Part shown: piece by piece, positions 45,145-53,120 of the stretch | Numbering within the stretch: the stretch's first letter is position 1 | Layout of the letters: every line of letters starts with the position of its first letter | Assembly: GCA_016713115.1 (NCBI GenBank) | Contig: JADJPU010000001.1 | Span: 682,001-746,000 of the forward strand | DNA: 64,000 bases | Source: Cellvibrionales bacterium | Lineage (GTDB): Bacteria > Pseudomonadota > Gammaproteobacteria > Pseudomonadales > UBA7239 | Reading direction: 5' to 3' | The notes under the pieces: generated by a model | What the model saw: only the letters and a program-made list of their open reading frames with translations | What the model was told of the DNA's origin: nothing | Database searches by the model: none | Made by a program: the position numbers and the translations under genes

Positions 45145-45939
45145 TCAGTGTATGCCTTGATCTTTGAATTTCTTGCCCAACGATTCTCCACCGTCGATGA
45201 TCATGTTTTGACCGATCACAAACTCAGAATCTGCCGAAGCAAAAAACAACACGCCGCGCGCAATATCTAAAGGGTAACCTGGACGGTTCATCGGCAGTGT
45301 TGCCCCCATGCCTTCACCCACTTTTTTGGTGGTTTCCGCATCCAAGCCAATGGCATTGCCTACCAGCGGCGTATAAACACCACCGGGTGACACGCAATTG
45401 ACGCGAATATTTTGCTCCGCCAATTCCAAAGCAAAAGTTTTTGACAGCTGCAACACCGCCGCTTTTGCTGATTGATAAATATGTGGACCATAACCTGGCG
45501 TGGTTGCCGAAATACTCGCTGTATTGATGATAGAACCACCGTGACCTTGCTTGCGCATTTGTATCGCAGCGTATTTGCAGCCCAAGAAAACAGAGCGCAC
45601 TAGCAACGCAAAAGTAAAATCAAAATCTTTGGTAGAGATTTCTTCCACTGTGCCGCGCGCGCCGAATGCACCGGCATTGTTGTGCAAAATATCCAGCTGA
45701 CTAAACTCTGCCACGGCAAAGTCGATCATCGCTTTCACACTGTCTTCACTGGTGACATCGCATTTAAAAAAACGCGTGTTAGCGCCCAACTCAGCCACCA
45801 CCGCCTTGCCGCCTTCTTCATTCATATCGGCGACAACCACTTTCGCGCCGTGCTGCAACAACAACTCCGCCGTGCCGCGACCAATACCGCTGGCCGCACC
45901 CGTCACAATCGCTACTTTTCCATCCAGTCTTGTACTCAT
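45145..45939 (-). CDS. Short-chain dehydrogenase/reductase
   Basis: A 264-residue classical SDR with the cofactor loop TGAASGIG, the HNNAG motif, the catalytic serine in NTASIS and the YQSAK active site. The VADMNEEGG end of the second strand suggests NAD(H) preference. The ATG at 45939 follows an AGAGG ribosome binding site. It is the last gene of the metV-metF...purU transcript; its substrate is unknown and a link to one-carbon chemistry is only positional. Confidence 0.9.
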   Translation of the reverse strand: MSTRLDGKVAIVTGAASGIGRGTAELLLQHGAKVVVADMNEEGGKAVVAELGANTRFFKCDVTSEDSVKAMIDFAVAEFSQLDILHNNAGAFGARGTVEEISTKDFDFTFALLVRSVFLGCKYAAIQMRKQGHGGSIINTASISATTPGYGPHIYQSAKAAVLQLSKTFALELAEQNIRVNCVSPGGVYTPLVGNAIGLDAETTKKVGEGMGATLPMNRPGYPLDIARGVLFFASADSEFVIGQNMIIDGGESLGKKFKDQGIH

Positions 45940-45977
45940 AAACACCTCTCGTTGGTTATTAAAATTTGTTTAGCTCA

Positions 45978-46835
45978 TTAAAAAACAATCGTACGGCGAC
46001 CGTACACAATGATGCGATCATCCAAATGCGCACGCACCGCTTGCGCCAAAGTCACGCGCTCAATATCGCGTCCTTTGCGCACCAAATCGTCGATTGTATC
46101 TTCATGCGAGCTACCTTCCACGCCTTGCGCAATGATTGGGCCTTCATCTAAATCGGCGGTGGCGTAGTGCGCCGTAGCACCCACCAACTTCACACCGCGC
46201 TCAAAAGCTTGATGATAGGGTTTCGCACCTTTGAAAGCCGGTAATGTCGAGTGGTGAATATTGATAATACGATTAGGAAATTGCGCAATCATTTCATCAG
46301 ACAGCACCTGCATGTAGCGCGCCATCACCACCAAATCAATATCGTATTCTTTTAACAGAGCAATTTCTTTGTCTTCCTGCTCGCGTTTATTTTCTTTGGT
46401 GATAGGAAAGACAAAGTAAGGAATCTTGAAAACATCCGCAAAGTAACGCAGGTCTTCATGATTGGAAACAATGAGCGGGATATCACAATTCAACTCACCC
46501 ACTTTATGGCGCAACAACAAGTCGTAAATACAGTGCTCGTATTTCGATACAAAAATAGCCACGCGCTTCTTGTTGTCCGCAAAAAACAACTGCCAATCCA
46601 TATCATGCTTCGCGCATTCTGCGGCAAGCTGCGCTCTAAAATCATCACGACTGACGGAGAGCCCAGACACATCAAAATACACACGGTGAAAAAAAATATT
46701 GTGCTCTTCGTCCGTGTGCTGATTGGCATCCAAAATATTGATGTTGTTGCGCAGCAACAAATTAGCAATAGCGGCATTCAAGCCTTTGCGATCGGGGCAG
46801 CGTAGTAACAACGTGGCAGTGTTAGGTCGGTTCAT
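45978..46835 (-). CDS. purU: Formyltetrahydrofolate deformylase
   Basis: A 285-residue PurU with an N-terminal ACT domain (LLLRCPDRKGLNAAI) and a C-terminal formyltransferase-fold hydrolase domain with NIHHSTLPAFKGAKPY and the later DLDEGPII motif, which carry the catalytic Asn, His and Asp. It hydrolyses 10-formyl-THF to formate and THF. The ATG at 46835 gives the family length and follows a GGAG sequence. Beside metF it would complete oxidation of folate-bound C1 units to formate. Confidence 0.96.
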   Translation of the reverse strand: MNRPNTATLLLRCPDRKGLNAAIANLLLRNNINILDANQHTDEEHNIFFHRVYFDVSGLSVSRDDFRAQLAAECAKHDMDWQLFFADNKKRVAIFVSKYEHCIYDLLLRHKVGELNCDIPLIVSNHEDLRYFADVFKIPYFVFPITKENKREQEDKEIALLKEYDIDLVVMARYMQVLSDEMIAQFPNRIINIHHSTLPAFKGAKPYHQAFERGVKLVGATAHYATADLDEGPIIAQGVEGSSHEDTIDDLVRKGRDIERVTLAQAVRAHLDDRIIVYGRRTIVF

Positions 46836-46917
46836 CGACAACTTCTCCGTAGGTCGAGGGTTGATTTTAGGCAAAGACAGACTGCTGCGACATGCGCAAT
46901 CCGCTTATCCATACAAC

Positions 46918-47658
46918 TTAGGCATCTGCACCGCGAAACGGCGCTTTGCGCATGGAACAATTCTTGAGATCACACAGGCGGCAGGGTTCAATTTCAGGCG
47001 CATTTTTTGCTCCTGGATTTAAGCCCACCATACCGAGCAAAGATTTCTGTGGGCGCATCATAATGCCGTCGCTCATGGTGATGGGCAGTCCCTCCACCCC
47101 TTCAAAAAAGCGAAACAGAATAGCCTGATCGCCGAAATGCCAACCGGTATAGCCAGGACCAACACGCAGCGTCGTGCCATAACCGCGTTGCTGCGCCTCA
47201 GCGGACACCTGATCGGTGAGGGCTTTCCTGGCTTCCACCACCATCGCCGAACCGACCGCATCCATGGCCAGCGCCTGCCCCAGCTTACCTTCATCCATCA
47301 AGCGTTTGGATTCCAGTGTGGCGGCATTGCCCGCACTGGCCAACAGAATTACTACTGACTCGGCGTGACGCAAAATTTTTGGCAGCTGTTCACTGTGCAA
47401 CACCAATTGCTCTACACCGTACTTGAGATGAATTTTATCGTTTTCGATACCACACAACGGAACCTCAATTGCTGCCGCCCACGGCTCCGCAAATTCGTGT
47501 GCGCGCGCTATTTGTTCGTCAGTAATTTTCAACACCGGCTTGCGTGCTTTTTCTGGATCGCTGTAACCCATGAAATTGAGCACGCTGTTACGATCCAGTT
47601 TGTAGCGATAATTTTCTAAGCGATTGACGCATTGCGCCTCCGCTGAATGACTTGCCAT
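46918..47658 (-). CDS. Stand-alone MetH-activation-domain protein
   Basis: A 246-residue protein resembling the SAM-binding reactivation domain of cobalamin-dependent methionine synthase, but without the other MetH domains. Landmarks are the LRVGPGYTGWHFGDQAILF segment, the SDGIMMRPQKSLLGMVGL segment and a C-terminal cysteine cluster (CRLCDLKNC) that could bind iron-sulfur or zinc. Such free-standing domains occur beside corrinoid methyltransferases and metV/metF in acetogens and some proteobacteria. No corrinoid protein is encoded in this window. The ATG at 47658 lies two bases after the acyltransferase stop. Confidence 0.75.
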   Translation of the reverse strand: MASHSAEAQCVNRLENYRYKLDRNSVLNFMGYSDPEKARKPVLKITDEQIARAHEFAEPWAAAIEVPLCGIENDKIHLKYGVEQLVLHSEQLPKILRHAESVVILLASAGNAATLESKRLMDEGKLGQALAMDAVGSAMVVEARKALTDQVSAEAQQRGYGTTLRVGPGYTGWHFGDQAILFRFFEGVEGLPITMSDGIMMRPQKSLLGMVGLNPGAKNAPEIEPCRLCDLKNCSMRKAPFRGADA

Positions 47659-47660
47659 AT

Positions 47661-48695
47661 TCACGCCGCCTCCCCTATAGCCCGCCGCAGAGCAAGCTGA
47701 GGCCAATACTCAAGCAATCGCCAAGAAGCGATAGATACCAACAATGTCAGAATCAGCGTGATCACCACATACCACCCCAAGAAATTCGGCGATCCTGCAA
47801 AAAAATACTTTGCCAAAACAACGCCCGCATAAGCACAGGGCATATGACATAGATACAAGGAGTAGGAAATCGTACCAGCGGCATGCAGCAATTGATTATT
47901 GCCAATGTTTTTTATATTAACCGCCCCGAGAACAATTAATAACGCGGGGACTCCCCACCAAAAAGCTCTCTGCGGTATTAGCACCTCATCATCTAGATAA
48001 TATGTAACCCCCAACAAAAGCCCACAGCCAACCAGAAATATCGCAACAGCCGCACTTTGAGACAGTCTTTCTTTATCTACAAAAAAATATGCGATCAACA
48101 TACCTGCTACAAACTCTAGCAATATTGCCTGCGTGTAAAATTTTACATACCGATTTTCAACATCAAACCACACCGGGACTAACGCCAAAAACACAAAAAC
48201 CACCACAATAGGCCACACACGCACAGCCGCATCCCAGCGCCACAATGCCACCATAAATATCACATAGAAAAACATCTCTAAAGTCAGCGTCCAGCCAACA
48301 AATAAAAGAGGAAAGCCTGGCTTGATGAATAACAGACTTTTTAGCAGCATGGCCAAATTGGTTGAATTCTGCTGATCACTAAACCAATGCTGCGTATCCG
48401 CGAAGTACACCAATACGGTAAAAAACCAATACGCTGGAACGATGCGCACCATGCGCTTCAACATGAAAATGACTGCTTCTTTTCCGCCAGCCGCCGCGCT
48501 GCGGGTGATGTATACAATGATGAAACTACTGATAATAAAAAATATATCCACACCCCAGAAACCGTTGAACTCAGGCAACACGGCTGGCAACTCTGGCGCC
48601 ACACTGTGTTGCATGCTAGCGATGTGAGCAATGACAACCGCCAGCGCCGCAATACCGCGTAAATACTGAATAGCATCAATGCGCGCTGTTCTCAT
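47661..48695 (-). CDS. Acyltransferase family 3 (OafA-like), inserted in the C1 operon
   Basis: A 344-residue protein with ~10 membrane segments. It carries the acyltransferase-3 signature: IQYLRGIAALAVVIAHI with the conserved His, then FNGFWGVDIFFIISSFII with the acidic residue. It would O-acylate a surface polysaccharide or lipid. It is visibly AT-richer than the flanking genes and sits between metF (34 bases) and the MetH-activation gene (2 bases), so it interrupts an otherwise coherent metabolic operon. The ATG at 48695 has a purine-rich leader. Confidence 0.85.
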   Translation of the reverse strand: MRTARIDAIQYLRGIAALAVVIAHIASMQHSVAPELPAVLPEFNGFWGVDIFFIISSFIIVYITRSAAAGGKEAVIFMLKRMVRIVPAYWFFTVLVYFADTQHWFSDQQNSTNLAMLLKSLLFIKPGFPLLFVGWTLTLEMFFYVIFMVALWRWDAAVRVWPIVVVFVFLALVPVWFDVENRYVKFYTQAILLEFVAGMLIAYFFVDKERLSQSAAVAIFLVGCGLLLGVTYYLDDEVLIPQRAFWWGVPALLIVLGAVNIKNIGNNQLLHAAGTISYSLYLCHMPCAYAGVVLAKYFFAGSPNFLGWYVVITLILTLLVSIASWRLLEYWPQLALRRAIGEAA

Positions 48696-48729
48696 CTCAC
48701 TCTCACTGTGATGTACAGTTGACTGATTG

Positions 48730-49683
48730 TTAAGCGGCAATGCCTTCTGGCGGCAACAGGCCCAATTCTCCCAAAAGGTACGGCACATTTTCTGTCCATG
48801 CCAAGGGGTAAATATGAAACCCTGCAATGGGATAGCGCTCTTTCAATGTGCGCATGGTTTCCAATGAAAAATCTAGCGCCTCTTGTTTTTGATCTTCTGC
48901 CTCACGGATGCGTTTTTCAACATGCGGCGGCACCCAGATCCCCGGCACATGCTGCATCATAAACGCGAGACCTTTGTGTGATCGCGGCGGCAAAATACCA
49001 GGAAGAATAGCAACTTTTTTTGTCACACCTTCGCGCTCTAGCGCCTTCCACCATTTATCAAAAGCCTCTAAATCGTACACCGGCTGTGTCTGCAAAAAAT
49101 CCACACCGGCAGCCGCTTTTTTTGCCATAACGCGCGCGAGATGCTCCGGTTTATTACCCGCAGGATTCGCCGCGCCGCCGATACACCACTGCATTTTGAA
49201 CGGATCTTCTTTTGCGCTGTCGGCAATCGCACCGCCGCCGTAAGATTTGCCTACTTTACGCAATTGATTGACCATCATGATCGCGTTAGTGGAATCCATG
49301 TCATACACCGGCTTTGACATCGGATGATCACCGAAAGTTACATAATCACCGGTCAAGCACAAAATATTGCGAATACCATGTGCGTAAGCAGAAATTAAAT
49401 CCGCTTGCATTCCTAATTTGGAACGGTCGCGGCAAGTCATTTGCATCACCGGTTCCAAACCTTGTTGCTTCACATAAATCGCCGTGCCGATGGATGACAT
49501 GCGCAGAGTAGCAGACGGCATATCGAGCACATTGATTGCATCCACACCACGACGATAATGCGCGAGGTGTTTATCCAACCGCGACAAATCCGGCACTTTG
49601 GGTGGCGACAATTCTGCGGTCACCACAAACTCACCGTTTTTGATTTTTTTATACAGATTGCTGGTTTCGTTGAGTGAGGTCAT
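48730..49683 (-). CDS. metF: Methylenetetrahydrofolate reductase
   Basis: A 317-residue FAD enzyme of the MTHFR family interconverting 5-methyl-THF and 5,10-methylene-THF. It has the ELSPPK start, MQMTCRDRSK, the LCLTGDY segment, and a C-terminal region longer than in E. coli MetF. The overall form and the adjacent MetV-like gene resemble the acetogen-type MetFV enzyme, which differs from NADH-only MetF. It begins three bases after metV. Confidence 0.93.
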   Translation of the reverse strand: MTSLNETSNLYKKIKNGEFVVTAELSPPKVPDLSRLDKHLAHYRRGVDAINVLDMPSATLRMSSIGTAIYVKQQGLEPVMQMTCRDRSKLGMQADLISAYAHGIRNILCLTGDYVTFGDHPMSKPVYDMDSTNAIMMVNQLRKVGKSYGGGAIADSAKEDPFKMQWCIGGAANPAGNKPEHLARVMAKKAAAGVDFLQTQPVYDLEAFDKWWKALEREGVTKKVAILPGILPPRSHKGLAFMMQHVPGIWVPPHVEKRIREAEDQKQEALDFSLETMRTLKERYPIAGFHIYPLAWTENVPYLLGELGLLPPEGIAA

Positions 49684-49686
49684 GAG

Positions 49687-50130
49687 TTACGCCTTGCTGT
49701 TGGCGACAAGAGAAACAAGCTGTGCGTCTGGCACAGGATGCGGCGACAAAATGCCGCCATCACTATCCGTTTTCCCTTCCAAAATACTGCCGACAGCCGA
49801 AGTGCCAACCAAGGACCAATCCACGGCTGGCTGAATGCGCACAATTTTTTCGCTCATATCGAACACTTGCATCGCGTTCATATCCGCACGCTCGTGAATT
49901 TTTGTCCACACGCAATCGCGATCGGGAAAAACTTCGCATTTGCCAAACATCGAACCGCCACAAGGGCCGTTGCGCATTTGCTTCGGGCAAGTTTGCGGGC
50001 AGACCAACGAAGTAGAGCGCAGCACACACTGCCCGCAACTGTGGCAGCCAAATACTCGCTTTTTGAACCATTCTTCAAAGCCGAACAGCACTCGATAGAG
50101 GCGGCTTCGCGTCCAGACACGATTAAACAT
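49687..50130 (-). CDS. MetV-like zinc/cysteine-rich partner of MetF
   Basis: A 147-residue protein with eight cysteines in its N-terminal half (C29, C32, C35, C44, C48, C57, C65, C73), including GCHSCGQC and GPCGGS. This is the MTHFR C-terminal-type domain found in MetV, the partner subunit of MetF in acetogens, and as a separate gene in some proteobacteria. It is the first gene of the metV-metF operon, with a 22-bp palindromic operator 21 bases upstream of ATG. The partner role is inferred from family and position. Confidence 0.8.
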   Translation of the reverse strand: MFNRVWTRSRLYRVLFGFEEWFKKRVFGCHSCGQCVLRSTSLVCPQTCPKQMRNGPCGGSMFGKCEVFPDRDCVWTKIHERADMNAMQVFDMSEKIVRIQPAVDWSLVGTSAVGSILEGKTDSDGGILSPHPVPDAQLVSLVANSKA

Positions 50131-50150
50131 GCAACTTACTCACACGAAAG

Positions 50151-50172
50151 AAACTTACTCGCGAGTAAGTTT
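50151..50172. promoter_or_regulatory. Perfect 22-bp palindrome, operator for metV-metF
   Basis: The core reads ACTTACTCGCGAGTAAGT and symmetry extends two more bases on each side. A further half-site, AACTTACTC, lies at 50133-50141. A possible -35 TTGACG (50196-50191, minus strand) places the palindrome over the -10. The size suits a TetR-type or similar dimeric repressor. No regulator is encoded next to it. Confidence 0.6.
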
Positions 50173-50205
50173 GAGAGAAAACCCTTATGCCGTCAAGGCT
50201 TTCGC

Positions 50206-51258
50206 TTAACGAAAGCTAGCGTTAATAAGGTCCAGCATCGCCCCACCTGGACACAGATCTTTCTCCACCATGGTGTTGAGTGGTCTAGTGCTGGTGTGCA
50301 GGAAGTCGTGGGTTTCTTCTGCTTCAGGGTCGATGTACAGCAAGCCAGTGAGAATTTCACCCTCGTGCAGTGCTTTCATCTGTGCCGCCAAAGCTGCGTT
50401 GCGGTCGCGTGGGTCGTGGTCGCTGCCGGTTTTCTGCAAACGAACCACCGAGCCATCATGCAGGGTCACTTCCTGTGTGGTGCCTTCCAAATAGCTGGTC
50501 ACAATTTCTTCGTGCATAGGCACAAAATCCACGGCGCCCGTGGCTTCCAAATGCTCACGCACATACTCGTAACTTTTGGTAGAACCTTTGTGGTTATTGA
50601 AAGTCACGCAAGGCGAAATAACATCAATAAACGCAAAGCCATTGTGCGACATTGCCGCCTTCAGCAGGGGCACCAATTGCTCTTTGTCGCCGGAGAAACT
50701 GCGCGCCACAAAAGTTGCACCCAATTTCAGCGCCAAACTCACCAAATCCATCGGTTGATATTGGTTAGCGCTGCCTTTTTTATTCATGGAACCGACATCC
50801 GCTGTGGCGGAATCCTGACCTTTTGTCAGACCGTAACAGCCGTTGTTTTCGACGATATACACCATGTTCAACGCGCGGCGCGTAACATGCGCAAACTGCC
50901 CCATACCAATTGATGCGGTATCACCATCGCCAGACACGCCGATGTACAGCAAATCGCGGTTCGCCAAATTCGCGCCTGTAGCAATCGACGGCATGCGACC
51001 GTGCACCGAGTTAAAACCGTGCGACTGACCGAGAAAATAAGTAGGTGTTTTCGATGAGCAACCAATGCCTGACAATTTTGCTACGCGGTGCGGCTCAATA
51101 GACAACTCGTAGCACGCGCGCACAATCGCCGCTGAAACAGAATCATGTCCGCAACCGGCACACAGTGTCGACAAAGAACCTTCGTAATCGCGCAAGGTGT
51201 AACCCAAGCTATTGGGGCTAGCGGATGGGTGCTGAAACCGGCTACGCACATAAGTCAT
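50206..51258 (-). CDS. korB: 2-oxoacid:ferredoxin oxidoreductase subunit beta (KorB-like)
   Basis: A 350-residue thiamine-diphosphate subunit. It shows CAGCGHD (C33, C36), GIGC (C67) and SPC (C217), the four cysteines that bind a [4Fe-4S] cluster, and the ThDP/Mg motif GDGD (110-113) ending in ENN. It pairs with KorA in oxidative decarboxylation of a 2-oxoacid (2-oxoglutarate by closest resemblance) to acyl-CoA. It is the third gene after the FAD subunit and korA (10-base gap), and its stop lies 75 bases before metV. Confidence 0.9.
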   Translation of the reverse strand: MTYVRSRFQHPSASPNSLGYTLRDYEGSLSTLCAGCGHDSVSAAIVRACYELSIEPHRVAKLSGIGCSSKTPTYFLGQSHGFNSVHGRMPSIATGANLANRDLLYIGVSGDGDTASIGMGQFAHVTRRALNMVYIVENNGCYGLTKGQDSATADVGSMNKKGSANQYQPMDLVSLALKLGATFVARSFSGDKEQLVPLLKAAMSHNGFAFIDVISPCVTFNNHKGSTKSYEYVREHLEATGAVDFVPMHEEIVTSYLEGTTQEVTLHDGSVVRLQKTGSDHDPRDRNAALAAQMKALHEGEILTGLLYIDPEAEETHDFLHTSTRPLNTMVEKDLCPGGAMLDLINASFR

Positions 51259-51268
51259 GGCAATTCAC

Positions 51269-53106
51269 CTAGACGCTTTTGTGAAGTGGAATAACGGGGG
51301 CTAGCTGCAAGTAATTCTGTATCTTGCTGCGAATAAATTCTGCAGTGATAGGCATGCCATCAAAATTGAGCACAGAAACCATTTGTTGCGGCGACACATC
51401 GTTTTCGGCCATCAGCAGCGTGCGTAACTGTGCATCGCGATTCTGTTCGACAACAAATACTTTGTCGTGGCGCGCAATAAAATCATCCACTGTCTTATTA
51501 AACGGAAACGCACGAATGCGCAGGGCGTTCAATTGCACGCCATCTTCTGCCAACAAATCCAGTGCTTCCATTGTCGGCGCGGCAGAGGTGCCGAAGAAAA
51601 TCACGCCATAACGCGCGCTTGCTTGCTCCGAAAACTGTTCTGGCGCTGGCACATACTGTTTTGCCGTTTCAAATTTGTGCAGCAGGCGATTCATGTTTTC
51701 TACATATTTATCGCCGTCTTCTGTATAGACAGCGTAAGTATCGCGCGAAGTGCCGCGCGTGAAAAACGCGCCTTTGGATGGATGCGTGCCGGGAATGGTG
51801 CGGTAGCAAATACCATCGCCATCCACATCCAAATAACGGCCAAATTTTTCAATTTTATCGAGTTGCTCGGCATTGAGCACTTTGCCGCGCTGATAAGTAC
51901 GCGCATCGTCCCACACCAACGGTGGCGACATGTAATCGTTCATACCTAAATCGAGATCGGTCAACATGATGATCGGTGTTTGTAGCTGCTCTGCCAAATC
52001 AAAGGCATCAGCCGTCATGTCAAAACACTCTTTCGGCGTCGACGGGAACAGCAGCACATGCTTGGTATCGCCGTGTGACGCATACGCCGCCGCAAGAATG
52101 TCAGACTGCTGTGTGCGTGTCGGCATACCGGTAGACGGCCCTGCACGCTGCACATCAATCAACACCGTCGGAATTTCGGCAAAATAGGCCAAACCGAGGA
52201 ATTCGCTCATCAACGATACGCCTGGGCCGGAGGTTGCCGTAAACGAACGCGCACCATTCCAGTTAGCGCCGATCACCATCCCTATCGCGGCCAGTTCATC
52301 TTCCGCCTGCATAATGGCAAAGTTTTTTTCACCGGTATCAGGATCTACACGCAAACGCTTGGCATATTTTTCGTAGGCATCCACAACGGAAGTGCTAGGC
52401 GTAATCGGATACCACGCCACTACCGTCGCACCACCATAAACTGCACCGAGACCGCAAGCCGTGTTGCCATCAACCAAGATGCGATCACCCACGCTGTCAC
52501 AGCGTTTTAAACGCACACCTAACGGGCAAGTGAAATGTTCGTTGGCATACTGAAAACCCAATTCCAAGGCGCGCACATTAGGCGCAATCAATTTTTCTTT
52601 ACCTTTGAACTGATCGCCAATCAAACCGGTCAGCACATTGAATTCAATATCCAGCAACGCAGCCAATGCACCAATATAAATAATATTTTGAACAACTGCC
52701 GTTGACGCGCATCGGTGTACTCGCGCATGGACAATTCCATCAGCGGAATCGGCAGAATATGAATATCACTGCGCACCAATTTTTTATCAAGCGGCTTGGT
52801 GGAGTCGTAAATAAAATAACCACCAGGCGTGACATCGTGGAAATCACGCTCTATCGACTGCGGATTGACCGCCACCATCACATCACAACCACCACCGCGA
52901 CGACCGGTGTAACCTTTTTCCGAGACACGCACTTCATACCAAGTGGGCAAGCCCTGAATATTGGATGGAAAAATATTGCGCGGGCTAACAGGAATGCCCA
53001 TGCGAAAAACAGCTTTCACCAACAAGGCATTGGCACTGGAAGAACCCGTGCCATTGACATTGGCAAATTTGATTACACAGTCATTGATTGTTTCAAGTTT
53101 TTTCAC
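51269..53106 (-). CDS. korA: 2-oxoacid:ferredoxin oxidoreductase subunit alpha (KorA-like), frameshifted
   Basis: With one base restored in the T4 run at 52686-52689 (minus-strand A4 should be A5), this is a 612-residue alpha subunit. The N-terminal gamma-type domain (FANVNGTGSSSANALL to GYFIYDST) is fused to the pyruvate/2-oxoacid-binding domain (NTACGLGAVYGG, WYPITPSTSVVD, ATSGPGVSLM, DVQRAGPSTGMPT). As written, the first part stops ~30 codons after the shift. The GTG at 53106 is preceded by GAGG at seven bases and follows the FAD subunit by 14 bases. Confidence 0.88.
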
Positions 53107-53120
53107 GACCACACCTCGGC

